This document shows positions 57,350-64,000 of a stretch of DNA of 64,000 nucleotides, piece after piece (the first letter of the stretch is position 1; every line of letters begins with the position of its first letter). The notes beneath the pieces were generated by a model that did no database searches, was not told the origin of the DNA, and was given only the letters and a program-made list of their open reading frames with translations. A program made the position numbers and the translations under genes. Source of the DNA: Intrasporangiaceae bacterium URHB0013 (lineage in GTDB: Bacteria; Actinomycetota; Actinomycetes; Actinomycetales; Dermatophilaceae); assembly GCA_000620545.1 (NCBI GenBank), contig KK211150.1, forward strand, positions 291,423 through 355,422, written 5' to 3'.

Positions 57350-58338
57350 TGAGTGCGAAGTCCGGGCTGACCGACATCGAGTTGGCGGTCTTGGAGGCGG
57401 TCGACTCTTTGACCAACGGCGTCCAAGGTGGCGATGCCGCGGACGACAGCGAAGGCCGTTTCTGCCGGACCCAGGACGTCCTCGACCGTGTCGAGGTGCG
57501 CTGTGGTCTCGGACCTCGATACGCCCTCCCACTACTCGCGGACCTGATAGCTGTGTGGGTGCGTCACTTGCCGTTGGTGGAAGGTGAAGGGAACTGGGGC
57601 CAGATCGACGGGGACCCGCCGGCCGATGCTCGATATACCCGGCTCGCGCTTTCTGCCGTGGGCAAGCTCGCGCTGGCCGCCGAACGCGAGCAGGTTGGTC
57701 CGGTCCCGCTTGCGATCATCGAGGGCAGCCTTTACCGCGGTGGTCCCGTGCCGCCGTTCGACCCTGCGGAGATCCTCGAGGAGCTCATGGATGAGTCGGG
57801 CCGCTACTGCTTGCCGTCCATGCCGACCGGAACCGTGTCCGGGGACTTGGATCGGCTGCTACGCGGAGACAAGGTGCGACTTCAATTAGGCGCTCGCATT
57901 CGCGGCGAGCCAGGCAAGTTCGTCATCACCAGCCCGCCCTTCAGGGTGGGCACGTCCATGATCACGTCGAACATTCAAGACCGGGTCACGCAGGCGTTCC
58001 GGTCCCTACCGGAGGGGTATGTCGATTCCTTCGTCGCGGCGGAGGAGAATGCGTATCGGCCATTCCCGCCGCCGATTTCTCCGTGGCCAAAGGATGTCCC
58101 GGTGGTCGATGTGGTGGACGTGACGAGTGGGCGGACCGGCGTCGCGATCGAACTGAAACTGGTTCCCGATGTGGACGTGGTCGCGGCCCTTGACTGGCTC
58201 CGCGCCATCTGGCCGGTCACCGTGGAGGTCGACTGCATCCTCCCGGCGCCGATAGAAGCGGTCCTCAAGGAGTGGGATGCCGGTGACGGGACCGGTCTCG
58301 CCGCCCTTCGGCGGCTCATCGCCAAGTCCACTCCCTGA
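57346..58338 (+). CDS. miniature GyrA/ParC-like protein
   Basis: The 330-residue protein resembles part of the type IIA topoisomerase A-subunit breakage-reunion domain. HLPLVEGEGNWGQIDGD matches GyrA's LVDGQGNFGSxDGD, and the next segment PPADARYTRLALS aligns with AAxRYTE, placing a Tyr at residue 97 where GyrA has its catalytic Tyr (Tyr122 in E. coli). Later blocks (KVRLQLGARIRG, ITSPPFRVGTSM) resemble KVYIRARAEV and IPYQVNKARL. It lacks the C-terminal beta-pinwheel and about half the usual domain. ATG 57346 or 57349 is the start. Its function is unknown; the nucleotidyltransferase pairing is notable. Confidence 0.7.
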   Translation: MMSAKSGLTDIELAVLEAVDSLTNGVQGGDAADDSEGRFCRTQDVLDRVEVRCGLGPRYALPLLADLIAVWVRHLPLVEGEGNWGQIDGDPPADARYTRLALSAVGKLALAAEREQVGPVPLAIIEGSLYRGGPVPPFDPAEILEELMDESGRYCLPSMPTGTVSGDLDRLLRGDKVRLQLGARIRGEPGKFVITSPPFRVGTSMITSNIQDRVTQAFRSLPEGYVDSFVAAEENAYRPFPPPISPWPKDVPVVDVVDVTSGRTGVAIELKLVPDVDVVAALDWLRAIWPVTVEVDCILPAPIEAVLKEWDAGDGTGLAALRRLIAKSTP

Positions 58339-58411
58339 CCGCCCGGTCCCACACGGGTGGAGCTCCATAGGGGATGGTCATGACAGGGCGAGAAACTCCC
58401 AAGGCCACGAC

Positions 58412-58426
58412 GCGGCGAAGTGACGC
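58412..58426 (+). repeat. cassette-boundary repeat, exact
   Basis: GCGGCGAAGTGACGC matches the consensus exactly. Confidence 0.75.
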
Positions 58427-58486
58427 TACTCCCACGCGGGCTGGTTGACGTGGGAAGGAGCGCCAGGGTCTACCGTTGAGCAACAC

Positions 58487-58501
58487 GCGGCGGACGACAC
58501 G
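58487..58501 (+). repeat. cassette-boundary repeat, degenerate
   Basis: GCGGCGGACGACACG keeps the first half; the second half is poor. It lies only 75 bp from the previous site and just before the next gene's start. Confidence 0.35.
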
Positions 58502-58509
58502 GAGATGCG

Positions 58510-58707
58510 ATGGAACAGGCCAGAATGCCAGAGCTTCGCCAGCGGCTGGCCGACATCCAAGAAGGTCTCGAGGTCAACCTGACGCAGACCAAAGAGTATG
58601 TGCCGATGAGCGGCTTGGCCGAGGCGCTGTCAGAAGTCTTCTCGATCATGGACAACCTCGCTGCCGCTATCGAGGATCTTGAGCGCCGTTCTGGCGTCAG
58701 CGGCTGA
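58510..58707 (+). CDS. 65-residue helical protein, unknown
   Basis: ATG 58510 follows GGAGATGCG. The small acidic protein reads ELRQRLADIQEGLEVNLTQT and IMDNLAAAIEDLERR, probably a two-helix hairpin. No family is recognised. Confidence 0.6.
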   Translation: MEQARMPELRQRLADIQEGLEVNLTQTKEYVPMSGLAEALSEVFSIMDNLAAAIEDLERRSGVSG

Positions 58708-58874
58708 CCTTCCCCAAGCCGCTTGCGTACGCCTCGCGCCCTCTCGGGTCGCGACAGGTGGCGACGTTGCGACGCCGCTATGTTGGCCGTCCGCGTTGGC
58801 TCCCGTCATGCCTACACTCTGGACTCCGGGTTATTCAGCTGCCGGTCATTGGCCGTCGCGGCCGCGTCCGGCAC

Positions 58875-58890
58875 GCGGCGGAGTCGACGC
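58875..58890 (+). repeat. 16-bp repeat variant at the 3' end of recombinase copy 4
   Basis: GCGGCGGAGTCGACGC has one extra centre base relative to the 15-bp consensus. It lies 15 bp from the recombinase stop, as at copies 2 and 3. Confidence 0.62.
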
Positions 58891-58904
58891 GGGTGTCGCA
58901 CCGC

Positions 58905-59819
58905 TCAGACGCCCGCGACATAGGCGGTGAGGAAGTGAACGCCGTGCCGGTCCAGGTTGCCGCGGGCGCGGTCGTAGTGCTCTGTGGTGCGTGGGTCGGC
59001 GTGCCGGGCGAGGATCTGCGCGTCGCGCAGTGGGACCCCGGCGTCGAGGGCATTCGTGATGGCAGCGTGTCGGAGCGAGTGGGGACTGATGTGCCGCGGG
59101 ATCCCCGCGGTCTTCGCGATGCGCGCGACCATCCGGTACACATCGCGGCGGTCGATCGGCTTTCCAGAGACCGGCCGGAGCACCAGTGACCCGCTCGTGC
59201 GTTGGCCGCGGCAGGCCTCAAGGGCCCGCAGCACGGGGACGGTGACCGGCATGGTCGCGGGCTTGTTTCCTTTGCCGACCAGGTGCAGCACGCGGTGTCC
59301 GCGGAGGCTGTCGGCGTAGTCCTCGATCCGCACGGCCGCAGCCTCGGAGGCGCGTAGGGCGTTGATGCCGAGGAGGTATGCGAGGGCGCCGTGGTGCACG
59401 GTGAGGGTCTGGGCGACCTGAAGGAAACGGATCAGCTCGAGCCGATCGAGCCCTTGGGTGCGGGTCTCGTCGCGGTGGATCTTCGGCAGCCGTGCGTAGA
59501 CCGCTGGGTCAGCAGGGATTAGGCCGTCGATGTGGGCGAAGCGGAAGTAGCCGCGGACAGCGTGCATCATCGTGTTGACCGAGGAGTCCATCAGCCCGCG
59601 GTCGCCGAGTTGGCGGATGTACAGCTCGACGTGGGCGCGCTGGATCCCCGTCAGGGCGTCCAGCCCGTTGCTCTCGCACCAGGCAAACCACTCCCGCAGC
59701 TGGAACGAGTAGAGGGCGTGGGTGCGACCGGAGTATCGGGCCAGGTATGACACCGCGGCGAGTTGCGCCGTCGACATGGTCGCGGGCTGAAATGGAAGAA
59801 GTCGGGTTGGAGCGGACAT
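58905..59819 (-). CDS. tyrosine recombinase, copy 4 (intact)
   Basis: The 304-residue protein is closely similar to copy 1 throughout. The catalytic set is complete: ALRASEA (Arg156), GKGNKP (Lys), HSLR (His247, Arg250), ARHADPRT (His273) and EHYDRA (Tyr282). AGGTGACCC precedes the ATG. It differs mainly in the first 20 residues (MSAPTRLLPFQPATMSTAQL), which group it with copies 2 and 3. Confidence 0.93.
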   Translation of the reverse strand: MSAPTRLLPFQPATMSTAQLAAVSYLARYSGRTHALYSFQLREWFAWCESNGLDALTGIQRAHVELYIRQLGDRGLMDSSVNTMMHAVRGYFRFAHIDGLIPADPAVYARLPKIHRDETRTQGLDRLELIRFLQVAQTLTVHHGALAYLLGINALRASEAAAVRIEDYADSLRGHRVLHLVGKGNKPATMPVTVPVLRALEACRGQRTSGSLVLRPVSGKPIDRRDVYRMVARIAKTAGIPRHISPHSLRHAAITNALDAGVPLRDAQILARHADPRTTEHYDRARGNLDRHGVHFLTAYVAGV

Positions 59820-59939
59820 GGGTCACCTCACGCGGCGACCGGCTTCGGGCCAGCCCCGCCCGCCGCCGACGCGACCGGCCATGAAGGGCTCCTCGACGCT
59901 AGACCCGTTCCACTCTCGCGTCGGCCGGCGAAAAGGGTC
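59820..59939 (+). other. recombinase leader, poor repeat (copy 4)
   Basis: The blocks CACGCGGCGACCGG, CGCCGCCGACGCGAC and GACGCTAGACC are conserved with the other leaders. The terminal repeat position (59925-59939, CCGGCGAAAAGGGTC) matches the consensus poorly (four mismatches). Confidence 0.55.
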
Positions 59940-60368
59940 ACTTGCCGGAGCGAGCGTGTCACCTCTGAACGCGTGGCTGCTCAGAGACTTGGGTTGAGCG
60001 CTTAACTCCACCCATGAAGCACGTCGGCAAGTCTGTGGAACTTTGAAGGCCGACGTCGAAGCCAGGGCGGCGGCGGCGGCGGTGGCGTACTGGTCATTGT
60101 CGAAAGCATCGGCTCCTTCGGTGTCATGCTCAGCCGAGCGCGACGAGCTCACGGGATATTCGGCCTTGTGCGTTGCCGTGCGCTCGACCGCGGCCCCGGC
60201 GTGTCGGAAGAGCAAAACGACCGGGTTCGCAACGCCTTGGAGTCATATTCCGGAGGTCGTGACCAGCGTCCGATTCCCTACTCCCCGCCAGTCAACACCA
60301 GCATCGCCCTCCTGAGCCTCCCGGCACGCGCCCCAGCCTGAGGCGCCTCCGGCGAGACGGCTTGGGCA
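59940..60368. other. 429-bp stretch without a clear gene
   Basis: No repeat site or convincing gene is seen between the copy 4 leader and the next gene. Confidence 0.4.
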
Positions 60369-61199
60369 TTACCGGGCCATGGCGACGGCGCCTGAGGGAT
60401 TGTGTGGACGCTTGAAGGGTGCGTCGGGCATCGCGACATCGTCGATGCTGCCGGCGAGGTGCGCGAAAGCGATCAGCAGAAGGGTTGCTGCGACGGAGGC
60501 TGTAACCGCCACCCAACCGAGCACGGCCGGATCAAAAGCTTGAACAGGCGCGCCTGTCCGGCTGGACTTGGGGATGCGCCAAATTATCCCGGCGGTCAGC
60601 GCCACGGCGCTTATGCCGAGAGCGGCCAGAGCCGACCACAAGAATAGGCGGTTCCCCTCGGCCGTCTCCTCATCGTTCCGTCGCACCAAGCGGCTGCCTG
60701 GCTTGTATCTGTTCAACGGCAGCGTGCCCGTGTTGTATGCGAGCGCCGTTCGGTTCCTATACTTCAACACGCTCACACATCTTGAGACGTTCTCGGCCAT
60801 TAACAACGGGGCGAAGGCATACAAGACCATCGTGAGGACGTCGCCCTCAAAGGCGCTGTCAAGAAAGGCCTCGAACGTCCTCTGCCCTTCGACGCTCAGC
60901 CAGGCGCCGAGTCCCGTTCCTACCGCGACAAACAGTGCCGCAAAAAACACTGTCCCCGCGACGGGCAACCACAACCGCCACCAGGGAACTAGCTTCGCGG
61001 CCACGATATGGGCCACGACCTGCTGATGCATGCTTAGTAGCGCAGTCTTTTGCCCCGGATGCTCCGTGAAAGCCGCCGCCTCTCTGAGAGTCTGCTCAGA
61101 CCGCCTCAGTCTCGTGCCGCGGGTGGCACCAGCCACAAGAGGGGTAGCAGCCAAGAGCGCCGCGAGGATGGTTGCAAACTGGGCAATCGTGTCCAACAC
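60369..61199 (-). CDS. multi-pass membrane protein, unknown function
   Basis: The 276-residue protein starts at GTG 61199 (VLDTIAQFATILAALLA); the frame to 61271 has no site. About five hydrophobic segments include FATILAALLAATPLVAG, LWLPVAGTVFFAALFVAVGTGLG, LFLWSALAALGISAVALTAGI and VLGWVAVTASVAATLLLIAFA. A cytoplasmic loop is rich in charged residues (RRNDEETAEGN). No family is recognised. Confidence 0.68.
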   Translation of the reverse strand: MLDTIAQFATILAALLAATPLVAGATRGTRLRRSEQTLREAAAFTEHPGQKTALLSMHQQVVAHIVAAKLVPWWRLWLPVAGTVFFAALFVAVGTGLGAWLSVEGQRTFEAFLDSAFEGDVLTMVLYAFAPLLMAENVSRCVSVLKYRNRTALAYNTGTLPLNRYKPGSRLVRRNDEETAEGNRLFLWSALAALGISAVALTAGIIWRIPKSSRTGAPVQAFDPAVLGWVAVTASVAATLLLIAFAHLAGSIDDVAMPDAPFKRPHNPSGAVAMAR

Positions 61200-61675
61200 G
61201 CAGCGAGTTTCTCGTGCTCTGGGGCGAACCCTTGTGAGCAACACGCGTCGTTCCGGGCATGGGAGGACCATGGCATGAGGGGCGAGGCGCCGTCGCAGGG
61301 TCGCGCGCCCACCGATTGGCGCCTAGTGGGCAACTCGAGAATAAGTGCGCGCGGTCCCATACGCATCGAAGGCAGGCCGGAGGGTCGGCTTGCGGCGAAA
61401 AGACGCACCTGCTGGGCAGCAGGAGCTGTCGTTAGGTGCCTTCGGTCAACCCGGCAGCGCAGGTGTCCTAGATCCAGTCGTGGCAGCGTGAGAGACGTAG
61501 GTTTCACGCCGATGCCATGTGTGGCCAGTACGCTGCGATGTTGAGCGCTTGCGTGGGCGCGGACGATCTCATCGCGCAGGCGGAGGGGACCACAGCCCTG
61601 AACGTCCGGGCTTGCGCCATACGGTCGCTCTTCTGCGATCCTCGCTCTCGACTACCAAATACGGAGGGATTCAGG
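61200..61675. other. 476-bp stretch with a repeat site
   Basis: It holds an exact repeat at 61392. The reading frame upstream of ATG 61676 has no clear coding character. Confidence 0.4.
61392..61406 (+). repeat. cassette-boundary repeat, exact
   Basis: GCGGCGAAAAGACGC followed by ACCTGCT matches exactly. A small CTGCT/AGCAG hairpin follows. Confidence 0.75.
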
Positions 61676-62365
61676 ATGACCAACGACCCGAACCCAGGAA
61701 GGTCGACCCAATCGGGCCCGGTATCCGAGCCAGAAGTGCGGCTGATGGGCCCGTTCCCCACTTTGGCCGGCGGACTTGGATCGTCAGCGGAGGCAGCGAC
61801 AGAGTCCGTGGGACCGATCGATGCCGTGGACGTCCTCGACCGCATCAAGTCTATGAGGGGAGGACCCGAGCTTCTCGAACAGGTGCCCGAGCTTGGCTCC
61901 CCTTGGAATTGGGCGGCCGTCGCCTATGTCGCAGCCTGCGGCAGCAGCGGTTCCGCGAGGTATATTTCGGTCGACAGCCCGGCCGGAGTCAGCATGGTAA
62001 AGGACAGGCCAGAACTCTACGTCGCCGGGCCTGAGGATGGGAACTACTCTTACACGCGCATTGTCTGCTGGTTTCATACACCACCGTCCCCGTCCGTGGG
62101 TCGTTACGTTTGCACGGTGCGACTCCAGGGCCCGCGAGGTTTATACCCGGATACAATCGTGCGGTGCAGCCTGAATGACTCGCCGATCGGGGAACCGTTC
62201 GTAGTCCCGTCCGAGGAAGCGACCCTCTGGCCATTCCCCATGACTCTCGAAGGGGGATGGGACTGGGGCTTCGCCATCCACGTCCCCGTAGGGCCCGGAG
62301 GGTTACGGTTCTTCGGCCTCACCGTCATGAGGCTTCCCGAAGCGGCTGAACTAGCTCCGGTCTGA
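61676..62365 (+). CDS. beta-rich protein of unknown function
   Basis: The 229-residue protein starts at ATG 61676 (MTNDPNPGRSTQSG) with GGAGGG upstream. The C-terminal 140 residues look like a beta-sandwich (RYVCTVRLQGPRGLYPDT, EPFVVPSEEATLWPFPMTLE, IHVPVGPGGLRFFGLTVMRL). No family is recognised. It is alone between sites 61392 and 62487. Confidence 0.65.
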   Translation: MTNDPNPGRSTQSGPVSEPEVRLMGPFPTLAGGLGSSAEAATESVGPIDAVDVLDRIKSMRGGPELLEQVPELGSPWNWAAVAYVAACGSSGSARYISVDSPAGVSMVKDRPELYVAGPEDGNYSYTRIVCWFHTPPSPSVGRYVCTVRLQGPRGLYPDTIVRCSLNDSPIGEPFVVPSEEATLWPFPMTLEGGWDWGFAIHVPVGPGGLRFFGLTVMRLPEAAELAPV

Positions 62366-62486
62366 GCGACTCATTCGACAGCCCGAGCATCGCAGCGGCA
62401 GAAAGGGGCATGGAGCGGCTGGCGCGCTGATGCGCTTCGAGCGACCGTCAGCTTGGCGACGCCGCTTTTCGCTCGCTGCCTGAGTC

Positions 62487-62501
62487 GCGGGGAAGTGACG
62501 C
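62487..62501 (+). repeat. cassette-boundary repeat, one mismatch
   Basis: GCGGGGAAGTGACGC differs at one base; GCC follows. Confidence 0.65.
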
Positions 62502-62518
62502 GCCTCGCGCGTACGCCT

Positions 62519-63151
62519 TCAGTTCGAGAGGTGCTCGACTTTGATGGCTATGTCGAGAACGTCAGGAACGGCATCCAAGACGGTGACCTCCGCGAGCGCT
62601 CCGCTACGGCCGTAGCGGCTCCGGTACTCCTCATACGGGAAGTGCCGAATCGGTATCCATGACTCTCTGCTCCGCATCGGATGGTTGCGTTGCGTGATCG
62701 CTCCACTGTTGAACCGACAAAGCTGTATCTGCTGCTCGTACCGCTCCACTAGGAGGCGAGTATCAACGTGTATGACCACCTGGGCCTGGTTGCGGTACTC
62801 GCGGGCGTTCCGCAGACGCTCGAGGCGTTCGCGGGTCGGCCAGAAGAACACCCGAGAATTGATGGCCGTCAAGAATTCGCTCACCGAATGACCGGGCTCG
62901 ATCTTCTCGGCTAGGAACTTCATTGGCTTCTGGTCTCGGATCACCGCAGGCTCCAGTCCCTGCCTCCTCAGGGCTGTGGAGCGTAGACGTGGATGCGCCA
63001 AGAGTGCCTGTTGACGCTTGGTATCGACGTCGAAGACCTCGAGGAGTCGTGCCGTCGAGAGCAGGCCGAGGCGTTCGATCGAGGGCCAGGCGAGAGCCGA
63101 GGAAGCGTGGTAGACGCGAGGGCATGTAGCAATGAACTGGGCGAGCTCCAT
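62519..63151 (-). CDS. DUF7002-family protein (possible ADP-ribosyltransferase-like fold)
   Basis: The 210-residue protein has the pattern of the uncharacterised DUF7002 family: VYHASSALAWPSIERLGLLST at the start (His/Ser and GL-ST reminiscent of ART-fold proteins such as DarT), RVFFWPTRERLERL, VVIHVDTRLLVERY and LCRFNSGAIT. An ADP-ribosyltransferase role is inference. It lies divergent to the GIY-YIG gene with a 142-bp spacer, in the same cassette. Confidence 0.65.
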   Translation of the reverse strand: MELAQFIATCPRVYHASSALAWPSIERLGLLSTARLLEVFDVDTKRQQALLAHPRLRSTALRRQGLEPAVIRDQKPMKFLAEKIEPGHSVSEFLTAINSRVFFWPTRERLERLRNAREYRNQAQVVIHVDTRLLVERYEQQIQLCRFNSGAITQRNHPMRSRESWIPIRHFPYEEYRSRYGRSGALAEVTVLDAVPDVLDIAIKVEHLSN

Positions 63152-63293
63152 GTCCGGATCCTGTCACCAGGGAGGTCGAACCGGCCCCGGGAGCGTTGGC
63201 CAGTGAAGGAGCCTCAACTGGGGCGGCTGAGGGCGGCTACGTCAGTATGGAGCGCGACTAAATGACGCCGTTGTCGTCGCAGCGCTCGAATCG

Positions 63294-63854
63294 TTGGCTG
63301 GCGCAAGACACGACCACGCGACGGCCGTTGCGCTTGTGCCGGCACGTCCGGGCCTCTATGCGTTCTATGGTGACGAGCTCGCGTGGTCCTCCCTTGGGCT
63401 GAGTCCCGCGTTCGACGATCAGCCTCTGTATGTCGGGAAGGCCGAGAGAAGCCTCAATGGCCGGGACGTGCGCACACACTTCGCCCAGGGGAAGACGGGA
63501 TCATCGACAGTCCGGCGGAGTCTCGCAGCTTTGCTCGCAGAAGAACTCGGACTGGTGGCCGTGCCGCGAAGCATGGCGAGACCTGACGGAAGCGCAAACT
63601 TCGGTCTGGACCCCGCGAGCGAGGCGCGTTTGAGCGCATGGATGGTGCAACGGCTTTCACTGGCGACGTGGACCAAGGATGGGGCCGAGACTCTGGACGA
63701 CATCGAGACGGTCATCGTCGGCCGCCTGCGCCCGCCGCTGAATCTCGCGAAGTCGGTGAGCCCAGAGAGCGGCTCCGGGGGCTTGAAGGCGCATGGCAGA
63801 TCTAGCTCGGGCCTGGCACCCTGGCGCTACCGAAGGCTAATGGCGTTCAGGTAA
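63294..63854 (+). CDS. GIY-YIG nuclease-like protein
   Basis: The protein is 186 residues from TTG 63294; the true start is uncertain because no ATG or GTG is in a good position. The GIY-YIG pattern is RPGLYAFYGD then QPLYVGKAERSLNGRDVRTHFAQGK in pieces, with VRRSLAALLAEELGL following. GIY-YIG domains are small Mg-dependent endonucleases of mobile elements and repair systems. Confidence 0.72.
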   Translation: MAGARHDHATAVALVPARPGLYAFYGDELAWSSLGLSPAFDDQPLYVGKAERSLNGRDVRTHFAQGKTGSSTVRRSLAALLAEELGLVAVPRSMARPDGSANFGLDPASEARLSAWMVQRLSLATWTKDGAETLDDIETVIVGRLRPPLNLAKSVSPESGSGGLKAHGRSSSGLAPWRYRRLMAFR

Positions 63855-63880
63855 AGGTCACCCCGGGCCAGCGCGATGTC

Positions 63881-63895
63881 GTGGCGAAAAGACGT
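63881..63895 (+). repeat. cassette-boundary repeat, two mismatches
   Basis: GTGGCGAAAAGACGT lies 27 bp after the nuclease stop and indicates that the array continues beyond the window. Confidence 0.6.
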
Positions 63896-64000
63896 ACTGC
63901 AATGGGAGTCCTGACACCGATCACCCGTCGAACCATGCGACTTGTGACTGGGGTCGCTTGAGTGGATGGCGAGGCATTGCAGACTTCACCTCGGAGCAAC

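Noticed and set aside
18953-59819. Prophage explanation for the accessory region
   Set aside because: Apart from recombinases and a T5orf172-type gene, there are no capsid, tail, portal, terminase or lysis genes.
18900-64000. Classical integron (intI with GTTRRRY attC sites)
   Set aside because: No GTTRRRY core sites were found at the gene boundaries, and the recombinases resemble actinobacterial multi-copy integrases; the array is called integron-like only by layout.

Overview
The window is high-GC DNA whose gene content and codon bias point to an actinobacterium, probably of the Intrasporangiaceae (Janibacter/Knoellia-like). That placement is inferred from protein character only; no rRNA gene is present.

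Positions 1 to about 17,600 look like ordinary chromosome: dense, conserved, very GC-rich genes. They are a UvrA-like ABC protein, a beta-lactamase-fold hydrolase, a Gfo/Idh/MocA oxidoreductase, a family-5 solute-binding lipoprotein, a divergent ROK regulator/xylose isomerase pair (xylR-like/xylA), a VOC protein, a DUF2200 protein, a membrane protein/winged-helix pair, an Arr (rifampin ADP-ribosyltransferase) fusion, a P-loop GTPase, a ThrE-type exporter, an NAD epimerase, a frameshifted zinc alcohol dehydrogenase and a PPOX flavoprotein.

From about 18,900 to the right edge the character changes. There are four copies of one tyrosine recombinase (two intact at 18,953 and 59,819-side, two frameshifted), all on the minus strand. 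Between and after them lie about 25 mostly unrelated single genes or gene pairs in both orientations. A short repeat, GCGGCG-N4-GACGC, recurs between nearly every gene or pair, always in the same (+) orientation. I count 15 exact and about 15 degenerate copies by eye. The recombinase genes carry such a site about 100-115 bp upstream of their start codon, and three of them also have one at the 3' end, so the recombinase genes themselves behave as units of about 1.06 kb. I interpret the 45 kb region as an integron-like (but not intI/attC) cassette array; this is the most notable feature of the window and runs off its right edge.

The proposed cassettes carry lipoproteins, small membrane proteins, a collagen-like secreted protein, nucleases (endo/exonuclease/phosphatase fold, NYN, two GIY-YIG), large STAND signalling ATPases (cyclase-STAND-TPR and SARP-STAND-WD40), an IF2N-Fic/Doc-HicA-like fusion, a decayed AbiV-family gene, a DUF7002 protein, a nucleotidyltransferase paired with a miniature GyrA-like protein, a P450, an ABC exporter pair, a glycosyltransferase/methyltransferase pair, an ICMT-like methyltransferase, and remnants of a haloalkane dehalogenase and an IS481-type transposase. 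Many resemble phage-defence or toxin families, so the array may act as a reservoir of accessory and defence genes. Frameshifted genes are common inside the array, which suggests decay of cassettes or, for some, sequencing indels.
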